Of a stretch of DNA of 64,000 bases, positions 36,562-50,700 are shown piece by piece. The notes beneath the pieces were generated by a model. That model was given only the letters and a program-made list of their open reading frames with translations, had not been told where the DNA came from and did not search any database. A program made the translations under genes and the position numbers. Each line of letters starts with the position of its first letter. The stretch's first letter is position 1. Source of the stretch: Helopsaltes ochotensis (lineage: Eukaryota > Chordata > Aves > Passeriformes > Locustellidae); contig VXBM01000023.1 in assembly GCA_013400155.1 (NCBI GenBank), positions 316,011 through 380,010 on the forward strand, read 5' to 3'.

Positions 36562-36630
36562 AGGGTTTTTTGGGGGTTTTTTTGGTTTGGTTTGGTTTTT
36601 TTTTTAATTTTTTTTTTATTTTATTTTCAG
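36562..36630. repeat. T-rich tract with GGTTT units
   Basis: Runs of T with interspersed GG and GGGGG, ending ttttattttattttcag. Same class as the tracts at 11.7 and 19.9 kb. Confidence 0.85.
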
Positions 36631-38303
36631 ATATTATACAGTGTTTAAGATAGGTGTCTATCCCCATCCCTACCTAATAGAGATAACCTTTTAAAGTCTG
36701 CCTTGACTAATTTTTTTCTTCCTCTGCCTTTCTTAGTTGGTGAGCCATGTTTCGCCCTTGGGATTGTTTATCCAGTTCCCACTCTACTCTCCAAAATGCT
36801 CCTTCATTAATTCAAATGAAGTCTGGGCTGAAAGGGGGGGAAACTGCACTCTCCATCTTCCAGCTGAGCGGGAACAAGGAAGCTGCCATTGCCTGTCCAT
36901 CAGTACCGGTTTCCATGCTCTGCAGGATTATGTGACAGTGCACATTTGATATGGACAGATCATGAGTTCAGGATACTATTTTGGGGAGATTAGTTGTAGG
37001 AGAACAGATCTTACCTGCTAAGCTACTCCTTCAAAACATTTTGAACATCCTCGAGCCTGCAAAGAAGTAAGAGTAGTTCAGTGCCTTGCATTCTGAGGCC
37101 AAATCGGTTTTAGGTCCATGACTATGTACCCTGAAAGTGAAATTACCATAACAGGAAAGCCCAGCCCAAAAAGTGCCTGCCAGCAACACAAGCATCCTGT
37201 ATTTTCTCTTATGAGGATGGCATTTATACTCACTCTGGTCCAGCCATATCAGAATTTGCAGTATTTATTTACATAAGCTGAAAAAAGACCACCCAGCTAT
37301 TGCGACCACACAGTTGTCAGCAGCCATCACCCAAGCAAAACAATATTACATGTTAATTGACCATGGAATAGCATGCTGGGATTTTGTCTTTCCTTGTTTT
37401 TCTCCCTGTGAATCAGACCAATAAATCTACCATACTGTAGGTCTATTTTTTCATTTTTCAGCAACCAACCCGCAAGTCACTTCACACACACTGCAGCAAA
37501 CATGGTTATATCACAAATAAGAGTGCAGATTTATTTTAGTTAAGTTATTCTATAGATGTAGATTATGCAATACCCATACCAAGATACCTGGTTAAAATGT
37601 ACTACATAGAAGTATGTCATGCAAGATCAAGCTGTGTCTTAACCATATCAAGAACTGATCAGATCCCACATGAAGATACAGTTTCCTGAGATACATGAGA
37701 ATTAAAGCATGTATCTTTCAAAGATTTGCAATTTTAAACTGAAGCTATGATGATGTTGTGTCATATTATTCCAGCCTCCAGTACTGGCAAACGTAGTTTT
37801 AGTTTGTATCTGTCTTCTGTGGCATGCATCCAGAGAAAACAAGACATAAGGCAATGTCAGAATGTCCTTATGTAGAATTGCAGTATTTAACTAAATCCCT
37901 GCAGCATCGCAATATTTGTCAAAATTATACACCTTTTTGTTTAGAGCTTGCTATTCCCTTCCCAGACTCACACCCAGATAAGATTAGTTAATTTTTCTTG
38001 CATTCTACTTCAGCGCATGTGTAATGAAACCCTCCAAACCCTCCATAAAACTGTGAGCAAAGTCATGCCTGTTATAAGAAGATTCAAGATTATTCTCAAC
38101 CTGGTAGTGGGAGTTTAGGCTATTTGTTTTTAGTCGTTCAGAAAGAAATAATTAATAGTATGTAAGAGATCCTTGATAAGTCTTTGCCTCTTTCTTACAA
38201 ATTTGCACCTGCTGACAAGATGAACATTGACAATTTCCTTCCGCCTCTTCTTCTAGTGAAAGAGGAAGAAACAGTAACACGGAGACCATCATAGATCAGG
38301 ATA

Positions 38304-38329
38304 AGCACTCTGGTTCAGAGTGCTGAACC
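38304..38329. repeat. Two overlapping, mutually exclusive inverted repeats
   Basis: The arm agcactctg (38304-38312) pairs perfectly with cagagtgct (38316-38324), with loop gtt. The arm ggttcag (38312-38318) pairs with ctgaacc (38323-38329), with loop agtg. The two stems share bases, so only one can form at a time. Confidence 0.9.
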
Positions 38330-41300
38330 ATCTTTACTTGTACCCGGTAAAAATGGCCCCACCCTGTTACGGTTCGGGGACCACCATCCCCACATCTCTG
38401 CAGACTGGTCCCCCTCTCATGCTGACACAACTATTTGTGGGGCCATGCCGTGAGCCAGACCACTGCATGGAGGTGAGTTTCAAATGGGCGCATCCCTGCC
38501 TTAACCCATGAATGGTTGTGGAGGGGCCGGTAGGAAGGAGCACCTGGAGATGGAAGGGATGGGGGCAGGAGCAGCCCAGCCAGATGGGCTCATTGCTGGG
38601 GTGCCTGTTCTGCAGCCTGGGCAGATGGTGCCACTGAAACAACACCCAGTCCCCGCTGAAGGTGGGGTTATGCTGAATTACAGGCTGGCCAGGCTGACTC
38701 AGGAGAGATAAGGAAAAGATGTGGGCTATTCCTGTGATAGTGAGACTGTCAGTCAGGCAAAGGTCCTGAGGGAAAAACATGCCTTGTTTTAAGGGCCGTA
38801 CCATGACACAGAGTTGCATTACGGTAGCACTAACAGCAGTGTCCCATTTTGCCAAACAGCTATAGTTGTATCCTGTTTCAAATGCTTCAAAATCTGCAGA
38901 TGATAGAAAATACTGCACTTGCCCTGAGTTCTCCCCATATGTCAGAGAGGTGTATAACAGCTCTGTTTTCCCATTTCAGAATTTTCCGCGTTTCTATCAC
39001 TTGGCCATGGGAAGTCTCTGTTTCCACTGGCACCCCCCATTTTGGCCAGATGGCATGCCCTATTACTCCCCATAATTCCAACACTGGAAAAGTCAAATGC
39101 TCCCAGCATCTGACTAAGATCTGTTCATTACCAAACACGGAGTATGGAAAGAACTTTCCCTTGGATCAACCTGCCAAGAACTAACTAACTAACTAACTAA
39201 TTATCTATCTACCTATTTATTTTTTCTTCTCCTGTAATGTAGAGCCACACTCCAAGATATTCGGTATATTATTTATCTAATATTTCCTTTATGGGGCAAT
39301 GATGCAGTTCACTGGGAACTCTCTGATACCCTGATGTCTGCCTACAGCACAATTTGTGTTGTAGTCTTCCCTACAGAAGTTTGTTGTGGAGTATGGTAGA
39401 AAGCTCTGTGGCCCATGATGGGGTGTGGAGCAGATGGCATGTGGAGTTTTTTGGAGCAGCATCGTCTGGAGCTACAGAGGCACTGAACCACGGTTGTTAT
39501 TCACAAATGAGGAATTTTTTGCATGTTGAATGGAATAACAGAATCCATCAACTTTTCCCTTTGTGGTTTTTCTCCTGCATCCTTAGCCCTTCACAGTATA
39601 TAAGGAATATCTTGGGTTCCTGAAACTTGATTGTTGTTTCCAGCTTGAAAACAAAATTTCATGATTAGCACTTTTTCCTGCCTACAATGATCCTTTTCTT
39701 CAGGACCTCCATTAAAATCCCTTTGGAAATTCCAGTGGCACTCCCATAACTCACTGTTAGACTCTCCCTTCCATGCCTCAGTCTCCTGACAGTGGTGCCC
39801 ATATGACTCACTTATGGGTTGGTCTATTGACTGCATTGCCCCACACCACTGCTTTTCCACACTCATGGTCTTCATGTTGTGGATAGGAGTAAAATCACTG
39901 TCTGCCCCAACCCAAAACATCTCTGTCAGTCTTCCCAGGTTCCTCTGAAATGGAATACTTTATTATTAGCCATAATAATAAAGCACAGCTTCATTCCAGT
40001 GCAGACATCCACACATCTGCTATTCCCATGGCCTCTCCTGGCTGCCAGACCTAAACCAGAAACCAAGCAGTGGTGTCAGCACGGCGCTGCCCCTGAGCAC
40101 ACGAGCCTTGCTGAGAGCAGAGCATCTGAGCTCAGATATGGTGAGTACCACGCTAAGGCTGTCACCTCTGTGCCAGAACTGTGTCCTGGCAGCTTGGAGA
40201 GCAAGCGGAGCAGGGACCTGCACCTGCCTGTCTAGTGACACCCTTCTGTCACTGTGAGTGGCAAGGGCTGAACCCTGAAAGCACAATGGTGCTTCCAGTG
40301 TCCAGCTGCCCTGACAGTGGGGGCAGCTCCCAGCCCCGGGTCCCCAAGTCCAGTGCAACTAGAGAGTTGAGTAAAGAACCCGAAAACATTACTTCTGGGA
40401 ATCACATCCAAAAGGGGAGAAACTCAAGGTTTACATCTAATGATGTAAAAAGGACTGTAGTCTAAGCAAGAGGAGGAATATAGCCTAGTAATGGATCTTG
40501 TTTTAAAGCTAAAACATATAAGTTATGTTATTTCTGTTAAAAAAAAAAATTGCCACAATTGCTCTGCTAAGCATCATCAAATGCTTTAATCACTACAAGT
40601 GTAGATAGGCAAAAAAGTTTTTCTGTGGATCTGGAATCACTGTAAAAACTTTATTCATTACCTGTGCAACTTGGCAGCAGTAAAGAAGCCTATTGCAGCA
40701 TCAGTGGTGAAATGCTTGCTTACTTACGTGGAAAATTATTAGCATAGTTTTCTTGTTACCTAACAGCAGTCTGAATTCCTGAAAGGGATAAAGGAAGATG
40801 ATCATCTTCATTCTTTCCAGCTGCACCAAATAAACAGCATTCCTCTTCCATGTTTGTTATTGCTTACAGGCAAAGAGATCCATTTCCTTCTCCAGCTTTG
40901 ATGCTTCTGAAAAATTAGAAAGTGTAGAGACACACACTGCAGCTGCCTTCAGCCAGAGAAGGGTTAATTACAATTGCCCCGACATTTGGCACTCGAGATG
41001 GATGATAAATCCTTATCTACATTGAAGCAAAAAAAATCTCACCAGGATAACAAGCATTGCATTGAGGAAAAGGCAGTTCAATGAGCAAGAGCTTCTTGGT
41101 AATAGGGGGCTTTGTAGCCCTTACTGTATTTGTATAGTCAAGGCAAGCAACCTTTCCCCACACTTTATCACGAATATAAAGATATCAACTGAAAGTGCTG
41201 TAAAGTTTATTTTGGCTTGAGAAGTAGTAAAGTTTATATTGGTGTCAGGCAGCTTTATTTAGGGCCTAAACATTTGTCTGGTAGAAAACAATATATTGTG

Positions 41301-41638
41301 TGTCTGGTTAAAGAATTCATAACCTGTCTAGGATAAACCAGAATGTCTAAATTTTAATCTAGAAAATTGTGGCTCTGTTCTGGTCTAGCTCCCTCTTTAC
41401 ACTTGTGCAGTGCATCTGTAATTACCGTGTAAATTGCTTTAAGGGAATAGTGACATTAAGAACATTGAGACATTTGTGGAGCAAAGCCCTTAGGAGACTG
41501 AGCTGTTGGAATGAGTTAAACCTCATACAATTGGGTTGAATACCTGCTTTACCTTCTGTAAATTACAAATTTATAGAAACAGCCATTGGAAACAGTGAAC
41601 TGAAATGAAGAGCCTGGCTACTCAGGGCTTTGTGCCAT
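38330..41638. other. Intergenic; GC-richer block of unknown origin at about 38.34-38.72 kb
   Basis: The block at 38340-38720 is clearly more GC-rich than its surroundings. It carries a 183-codon minus-strand open frame (38367-38918) without an ATG at its edge. Further minus-strand frames lie at 39591-39920 and 40020-40358. None matches a protein I know. An old transposon or LTR is possible. A tetranucleotide repeat lies at 39178-39226. Confidence 0.45.
39178..39226. repeat. (AACT)n then (ATCT)n simple repeat
   Basis: Five AACT-type units are followed directly by tatctatctacctattta. Two related tetranucleotide motifs are joined head to tail. Confidence 0.9.
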
Positions 41639-41710
41639 ATAAATGTAATAAATAATAAATGTAATGTAATATATATAATACATATTAAATGTAATAATAA
41701 ATGTAATAAT
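41639..41710. repeat. AT-rich repeat of AATGTAATAA units
   Basis: About 70 bases are built from aaatgtaata and ataataaatgtaa units with a tatatata core. It has almost no G or C other than the G and the single C within the units. Confidence 0.85.
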
Positions 41711-44700
41711 CTGAGTCTGAATAACATCTGCCTTTGCTCACTCAGATGAGTGCAGATTCACCTCACAGCCTCATGTCCTTTCAGCTCATCCCTTTTTTGA
41801 GCTGCTGATCTCTTTGAAGTGGTAATACTTCTATGGGTCCTGTGTCTCCAGAAGCAAAGGTACTGTACCAACTTCAAGAACTTAACTCCTAGGACTCTAG
41901 ATAGAGAGAGAAAGATAATCCGTCTGCTTTGTAGTTGTAGGCTTTAGCTCCATGGGAACTACTGGGTTAAGATGGATGTTGAGTCAAAGAGGTGGAGAAA
42001 ATACCCATCTCCTCCTGAATTTTGTCTGCCATACTCATCTGTACTCAAACTTTCCAGTGAATGGCTTACATTTTCCTTCCTCTCAGAAGAGTTGTTTTCT
42101 TCTGTTTGCAGTCATATAATATTCCTATGCTGTCTTCAAGGACTAACATAAGGAAAGTATTCAATCTGTTTTACCTACGGCGAGTACTAAGGCTATTGAA
42201 CAAACTACTATGATTTAAAAGGTGGCAGCAACAGCTTTCTATCATATGATGTAAATTGAACTAAGGTTACTTTGGCTGCATATGCTCTTACAGTGTAAAA
42301 GTAAACCCAGAGTAGTAGAGGGAAAATATGCTTTAGCTTTTCATTTCAACATTTACATTGATTTTATCCGTGAATATAATTATACCAGGATAGTTATAGT
42401 GACAGTCTCCCTAATGGAGTTGTACCAAACGTGTAGAAACTAATTACTTGATTTAAATAAACTAGAAGATCCAAAGGATTAATTTTCCTCTTTTTTAATT
42501 TCTTCCCCTGCTTTTTCTAATTCTGTTTTAATTGCATCTGTATGAGCAGAGGTGTGATTTCATCTTTCATTATTTCTTCTGGGTTTGCATGCCTTCTCTT
42601 CTGCTTTCCACGAAAATTCTCACTATCAGATTCAAGTAGTTTAATGGAACTAAAGTAAATTTGTAGCAAATATCAGATAAAAATTAATATGGATCTTGAA
42701 AATGCAACTCTTCATTCCCATAACAACTGCACTGAAAAAAAAGGGACTGAAAAAACCCAAACATATCAAATAGCTGGAAGGTTTCAGTGAAACCCATCTC
42801 AAAAGTAGCAGCCAGGTACCTGTAAAACACATTTTGGCTGGAGAATACAAAGCAGTACTCATGGTACACAAGGCTTGACACAGAGTATGAAGGACTGCAT
42901 TGACTTCACTCCTTCTGTACCCTGGTACAGAGTGACCTCCCCAGTGGCCTGTGCCCTTGGAGGAAGAGCAGGAGGGAACAAAGTGGGGTAATAGAAATCT
43001 CGGGTCAAACCCAAACAATGACATTTTCATGCTCTGAATATTTTTCTTCTTATTCCTATCCCTCTAAGTAAATCACATCCTGAAGTACCTTGCAGATTTC
43101 TGCGGATTTACTTTTATCATCTGTGGGAAGGAAAGGGGCATGGTTCCTCACCAGTATGTGCTGTGCCAGCAGATATCCAAGGGGGTGACTCAATTATTTC
43201 CCAAACAAAGTGCCTTTGTCAGTGCAATTAATAGGTGGTTCATAGTATGTGAATGCATGACTGTTCTACTACCATAAGTGTGTCCTCACTAGGCGTTAGT
43301 GTGGGATATGGGTGCCTTATGTCCTACATAACACCTACAGTAATGTAGTCTGAAAGCTATTTGCCGGATTCGAGCAGAAGGTGGAATTGATCTCAGACCC
43401 CACTGCTGCTGAAAGCAGAGGGCAGCCCCACCTCTGCCCCTTCTGTGGGCCACAGTGATGCTCATGAGGGGATGCTCATGTGGGAACTGCTCCTGCTCGA
43501 AAATGAGATTTACCGATAAAAAGCTTTTGTTCCTTCTTCTTTAGCTGAATGGCCTTGCTGCCCGTGTGGATACAGCACATAGCCCGTTGTGGCAGCACAG
43601 AGGAAGGGACAGAACTGCATGAAGTGCAGCATTAAATCAAATTAAGATAATTGGGGAAGTAAAACTTAAGTCAACAAATAATGTTGATTGGTGAATGAAT
43701 ATGAGCAAATTCTTTTCTATTCATGACAACTATCCATGCAGAAAGACAAAAATGTGTCAGACAGATATGTCAGTGACAGCAAAGAAATGGTTCAGTTCTA
43801 GTTAATTCAGAGTAAGAAAGGAGTGATAAGACACATTAACCCTTGAATTAATGAACAGAATGTTTTGATTTTAGTTTGGTTCGAGCAGAAACAGAAATGT
43901 TTAAGCTGCTTTTTTTTTAATGCAGCCCAAGATGTGGGCAGTAACAAAGCATCAGAAAGGTTGCAATTGATTTGGAGCATATGGCAAAACTCTTTGTCAA
44001 GGAAAAGGGGAGAAAAAAGTTTTGTTTGCTGGAAGAAAAAGAAATGAGAAGACCAAAGCAATTCAATCTGCTGAGTGTGAAATGCATTAGACGGGTAGGA
44101 GTGTTGCACAGCTGAATGCTGTGCTGTCACTGCCAGACGCTTCTCTGCTGGCTCCTGATCCTGGAGCTCTGAAAGAGGTCTGGCAGTTCCAGCTCCACGT
44201 CAGTCACTGCCACAGCCCAGAGGTGTGGGGACAGGAGCATATTGACCCAGCCCAGCACAGAGAGGGGCAGAAGGAGGGTGTAGGCATTTTACAAACAAAA
44301 GGAAAGAAGCTTTTTTAATATTTTGAAACAGAAATGCAGGCAATATATACTTTATTCAGATATGGATGGCATTCTCGTCTGGAAACTGCACATTTATAGT
44401 AAAAAATCCAAAGTTTCTCCAGCGTTCCCAGATTCCTGCATTCCTAACACTGCCTCTGCCACTGTGGAGTTCTTAGCAGTCCCCTTCCCCACACACCACC
44501 ATCACTTCAGGAATCAAGTCAGCTGTAGTAGGAAATGAAGACCTGCTTTGATTTAACTCTTACCGTCTACCAGAGCAATCCTAGTATAATCACAGGCTCT
44601 ATCTTGCTTCTAGTGAAAGAAGATAATTGACCTCTTTTCTCTGTTTTGGGAGTGAAGAAGGATATGAGAGAGATACAAAAGTGAAAGTTAGTCTGTAAAG

Positions 44701-47700
44701 CTTTCTAAGACTGCTACATGGAATTTACACTACAGTTGGGAAGCCACTGTGCTGTGTGAGATAAATTAAAGTTTGGTTGCAATGAAGCCACAGAGATGAA
44801 GCCACTGACTACAGAATCCAAAGGAAGCCTGCAAATTTTATTGCTTTCAGTGGACTGCTTTCAACTTCAGCTCAGTGGGAGTGAGCTGAGTACAAACTCA
44901 CATTGGCATGTAGGCTTTGGGATCTGTGATCAAATGTGCTATTAGTGGAAAATGCACAGACGGTCTTTCTCGGTTTAGGTATGCCTGCATTGCCCACACA
45001 AAATAGATACAATTTATTAATATATCACTGAAGTTACTATTGACAATCCAAGCATTGATCACAGTGTCATGAGAGGTAGATCATAACTTGGAAAGCAGTG
45101 CATGGTCTAACAAAATAGTACAGGAGGAAGCCTGGAGGAGGAGGGACAGATGCCACAGTTCACAGTTAGTGAAGAGATGCCTCCATTAGATGTTAGGAAA
45201 CCCACATTTATTCCCTTTTGACTCTTTCATGAAGGCTTTGTGCTCCAGCTAATGGGTTGGAAAGTTTGTTACTGTGGACCCTTTAATGCTTGAAGCTCTC
45301 TTTGTCCACTTCATCCACAAAAAATTTAATATTTCTGTGGATTTAAATATTTCGTGCTGGAAAGTGTTAGATAAAATGTTTTGAGGAATTCATGCTTATG
45401 AATTAATAGATATTTATCACAGAAGAGATTGTAACAATTCCCTTGGTCAGCTTCTATAAAATCCAGTTGAAAAATTTCATCTTAGCATAATCAATTTCTC
45501 TCCTACCTAAACCTATGGAACTCTTTCTATAATGTAATGATACATTATAAAAATGTATTCAGAAAAGAGAAATTGCAGATTTTCCCAGTGTAGATTCAAC
45601 CTGGTAGGGAATTATTTCTGCAGGATAATAGTTCCTTATCTTAGCTGGGGAGCAAAGATGAAGACAGGTGCTATAATTCAAAACAGTCAAACAGACAAAA
45701 TTTTTTCCATCTTTTTCCTGGCATTATTGCCATAGAGCAGACTTCGCTTGGAAATGGCAGTTCCCTTTAATGGTAGGTTCTTCTCAATACTGCCTGCATC
45801 CCTGACAGACATAAATAAATAAACACAAGCCATTTCTAAACTTACTTGGTATCTTAGTTGTTGAAGAGACTGACACTTGCCATTGTAAATAACCAATGTG
45901 ACCACAGGGAAAACACCGTGTCTGTTTGCTTTTGTGTATTTGTAGAGCACATTTATACCCCAGTGGTATGCAAATATCCAGCTACATCATGTTGCCTCTA
46001 ATTTAATTTATAACACACATTGCTCACAACAGCCTGAGCTTTGGTAGATCATTCAGCTGAGCAAACTGTCCTGCTCACAGTGACTCATAAGAAAAAGGCC
46101 TACATCAAGCTACCAGGTGATGGATACACTGCAGAACGTGAGGCTTCTTTTTTTATTTTTCTGAGAAGATGACTTAACTTACTTCTGTAGCTCACAGAAC
46201 TTCTGAAGTGCTCACTGACATACTACAGAGGAAACCAAACCTACCATTTCTATGATTTAAAAGCAATTTCTTCTAAAGCAAGGTGAACTCTAAAATAGTG
46301 GGCTATCATAAATGAGGTACATATAATCCTCTTTTGTATTTCATACTCTTTTAAATCACAAAACACATAAAAATATTTTTTATATAAAACTGATGCATAC
46401 TTTTATGAGACAAATGATTGAACACTCTTTCCCAATAATGTGGAATGGTTATTATTTCCCAATAATGGCAATAGTGCTGAGAAATGGTTTGCCATAGATG
46501 TATTGCGGGTTAGGCATTTTCATTAAAAAGATAATCGCAGAAAAAGGATATCTCTTAACTTCAAACCTTGTTAATTAGAATTCCTGTGTACATCTGGTTC
46601 GAAGGGTGTTCTGAATTCCTCCTTTTAATCCTGGCAATCACAAGGATGAGCCTTTGATGATTTAACATCTTCCATCTCATCTTTCTGCCTTATTTTAGTA
46701 GTTCTAGAGTGGGAGACGGCTCCCTTGTCGGGGATGTTCTTAAATTCCTTGACAGATCTTATAGTCACTGAGAAAAAGCATCATTAATGCAGAGATAAAA
46801 CTGGCCCCTGGTATTTCATGCACTTCAAGTCAGCTTCAGGTCTAGCATCTACATCTGAAATTATGGGAAATAAAGGATTAAAGGACATATCTCTGAAACC
46901 TTGACCCACGCCCTTCCCCGTCAATAGCACTGGAACGATGTGCAAATCATCCAGCTACCTTGCTGTACTAAGCGTTATTAACCAGAAGGATTAGTCAGTG
47001 TAATTCAGCAAGGCTGATTCATGGTAAAAGCTGATGTGGATGGACCATTCCCACCTGTGAATGGGGGAAAAATTCCTTGCCAGGTCCTTCATTTGAGCAA
47101 AAGAGGGCTTCCTGTAGCTTCAAGAGCTCCTACACAGCTCATTTAAGCACTGCATTGCACGGGTCGCATAAGTAAGGACGCCAGCAGCTCCCTGTGCATA
47201 GGCTTAATGGCAGGTGAGTGTAGGGTTGGATGTGTCAAACACATAAAGGCAGAGAGACTACAAAAGAAGAGCAAAGGCCTTATCAAATGTGAGCGATCTA
47301 GTGTTCTGGGGGTGAGGTGCGTCAGGAATTTGGCTGCAGGGCAGGTGTAGCCACCCCCCTGCAGAGTTCAAAGCCACCCTTCGGTATGGGAGCTATTCCC
47401 GGAGCCGGGGTGCACAAGCCAGGCAGGGTAAAGGTTGCCTGAACATGTACTTTAATTCTTCCTTTCTAGTGTTCAGAAACTTGTACTTTTCTGACTTGAT
47501 TCTTTCGAAAAGGCATGGGGCTTCATCAGATAATTTTAGCTATGCTTCAAGAAAACTATTTGAAGCCTAATTTTCTATCCTTACTCCTTTTTCTCTAAGG
47601 GAAGACAGAAACACAGCTGACGAGGGTTAGAAATCCTTTAGGAAGCCACAGCTATCACAGTTTTGCAGGAGAGATGCTATGGCAACTAGTTAAATATAAA

Positions 47701-50700
47701 GAAGGCTATATGATCTCCAAGTGATTGTTCTGTTATTTATGGAAATGGGGGCTGAAATACTTTGGGGTTGCTGATATGGATTCTCTTAAAGAAACAGTGA
47801 CATGCACTGGATGGGATAACTATTGTATGACTTGAAAACTTGGAGCTGCACCCTGCATCAGCAGCCCGTGCAAGTACATCCCTAGTTCAAATAAGATTTT
47901 GCTCCCCCCAGATTTTCTCCTTGTGTCTGGGTTTCAGGAATCCTGTCAGGGACAGGCAGAACTAATTAGGGTTTCTATCCAGGTATGTATTGAAGAGGTT
48001 TGTACTGTCCATCAGTAGCTCAGATGAAGAATACAAGGGTGAACAGCTTCCTATACACCTAATCCTAGTCTTCTCTCTCTCTCTCCATATGTTTCATTTC
48101 TGCCGGTGCTATTCTGGTCTTCCAATTTCTTCCCATTATGTCATTAATCACATGCTTCATCCCCTCTAATTCCAGCTATGCTTAATTCTTCTCTGCCCTT
48201 AAAGCCGTAAAATCAGGTACTTTTCCCATTTGATACAATCTCTCTGTAGCAGCTGGTGAACAAGGCCATGGGAAATAAGAGTGCACAGTGTAGCACTCTG
48301 ATTTTCAGTGTATTCCAGCTTCCCCAGCAGTAGGAATTTTCTCTTGGGCACCCAGCACGCTACTGCTGCTCTACTACTACTGTAATGTCACTGCGATTTC
48401 CAATAATAACAAGAATTTATTACTTTTCCAGAATGCTAAATTTTCCAATTTTATGGTGGCAGAAAGAGAGAATATTTTTAAGATTTATCTGGAGGAATAA
48501 AGTGAATACTAGAAAATGATGCTACAAAGAGCTTAATTGAAGTAGAGTACTAGAAACAACAGGATAAAAATTATCTTATATAAATGATAGATAAATAGTA
48601 TCTCAGATACCTAAGGTACTTAAGTACCTTAAGGTACCTGAGGTACTTAAGTATCACTTAAGTTCAGCTTCAAACTGAGGGGAGATGCAGGGCCTTATTA
48701 GACCAAACAGGTAATTTTTTCAGAAATTGTGACCTTTACCCAGCTGGATTTTGAAAAAGAATATTTGACTGTGCAGAAGTTTATTAGAAATGGTTAATTA
48801 TCTTCTAGTATATTTGTAGAATATGATAAGCATGTGAATTTGAGACACCCCTATAAAATGGATGAGTGCTACTAAAGAAAAGTTCAGTGACTTCCTCTAA
48901 ATGAACAGTAAGGGCAAGCCAACAGCCTCTCTGCCATGAACAAAGTCTCTCTCACCTTTCTGTTTTCTTTTCCGTCATGAAACACTTCCCCTTCTCTCTG
49001 TTTATAATACTGGTGTCTCTCCTACCACACCTCTCCCAGAAGCTTTTTTCTATAACATAAGCTACCAAATACAAGCTTGTAGAGTGGTAGAAAAGTACTT
49101 GGATATTCTCTTCCTCTTAACTGTCCAGCTGAAGGGTTGCTGTTGTTCTACTCTTCCCCTCCCTCTGTTAACTTTGTTTCTTTCACCAGTTGTCTCGCAT
49201 CTAACATTTTAGGCATATCCTTTACACAGCTGCACCTGATCTATTCTGAGGGCATAAACACATCTATTGAATGATGGGTGCCATTTATAATAGTGAACAA
49301 ACAATGGCATTGCTCTTACACCTTGATTCAAGAGATATGGAAACAGCCTGGTAAGGGTGCAAAAGAAAACAAGCTCTCATACAGATCCTAATGTTGTGCA
49401 GAACTTTTGACAGTCACCTGTGAAATGGCTGTTCCTGACAAAGTCTGGACCTTTCTGCTCTACAGACACCAGATGTGGAGGCAACCTGAGGGTGTTGTGG
49501 TCAGAAATGTAGTTTACTTTTGAAGAAATGAAAGACTGGGACTCAAATACTGGCACTTAATCAGGATGCTCAGAAAGGAAAAGCTCAGGCCGGCACAACT
49601 CAAGAGTGAGGATTCTTATTCCCAGTAAAGCTAAGAGAATTTACTCCTGATTTTCTAGGTGTGTTCCCAGAAGCAGATAAACAGCTGCAACATGACAATG
49701 CCTGCACAAATGAAAAAGCCCCACTCAAGGGGGAGGTTGTTCACAGTCAGTTCTCACTATGCATGTGAGTAGTTCTTGTAACTTACTTAACAACTTGTAA
49801 CTTGACTATCACTTCTGTATTCGACCTTTGCTCCCATCCTATCTCCACACTTCAGTTTAAACTCACAGTACTCCTGTAGGACACACCAACACCCTTCTTC
49901 CTTTTGCAGAGGAGAAAATAAGGCATTGAGACATCATCTGCAGATAGCTTTAATGTGAAAGTAATAATAAGATGAAATTGGGTTTTCCAAGCCATTTCCA
50001 AGCCATAGGGTTCTAGCCATTTCTTCCACAGTGACTTCTGCTTCCCCTGTTGGTTAAGTGTTGTATCTTCCCTGGGTTTTAACGTCCTTTCTAGATGGCC
50101 TGTATCACAGCAGGATTTAGGGCATCTGAAATTCGGTGTCTGGTTTCTGAACTATCTCAGAAGACTCTCTCTAAAAAGGTTCAGAGAACTGTGATATTCA
50201 GTTCCCTAAATTGTGTGTGCCCACCTCCAGAGAGGTCCCTAGTGCTAAGTAGGGTGCCCCACACAACAACCAGGCAGGGGCAGATGTTTAAACAGGTGGT
50301 GTTGACAACAGGCATCTCAATATTCAGGGCACTGAGCCAGGCAACAGGGCATGCTCAAGAAAGGCTTCTGTTTGAAGTTCTCCCTCTAGCCTCCATATAG
50401 TAATTAAACTCAGAAATAGAGATAGGTGCTTTGTTGAGACAGAAACCAAAACCAGCTCATGAGCATCGACATCTCAGTCATGCAGTTGAAGGAAGGCAAA
50501 TGAGGTGGAAGAACAGCCCATGCCCGTGGCCCTCCTCAGCCCCAGGGGCATTGAACCCTCTCCGAAGCACAGTCAGGCGCCAGATATTGGCCGCTCCTGG
50601 TGGACACCTCCTACTCTTCTTTAGAGGATAAGGGGTCAGGACTACACGTGACAAGGATCAACAGGACAAGAGAGACACAGAATGTCACCACAGTGTCTGG

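Larger units (their letters stand above)
34001..38303. other. Intergenic with two unidentified exon-like stretches
   Basis: This stretch contains the candidates at 34335-34405 (+) and 34807-35235 (-), listed separately, and a T-rich tract at 36562-36630. No identifiable gene or repeat family was found otherwise. Confidence 0.55.

Noticed and set aside
38367..38918. 183-codon minus-strand open frame, the longest in the window
   Set aside because: No ATG at its edge, no recognisable domain, locally GC-rich, and a frame of this length is not unexpected once in 64 kb on six frames.
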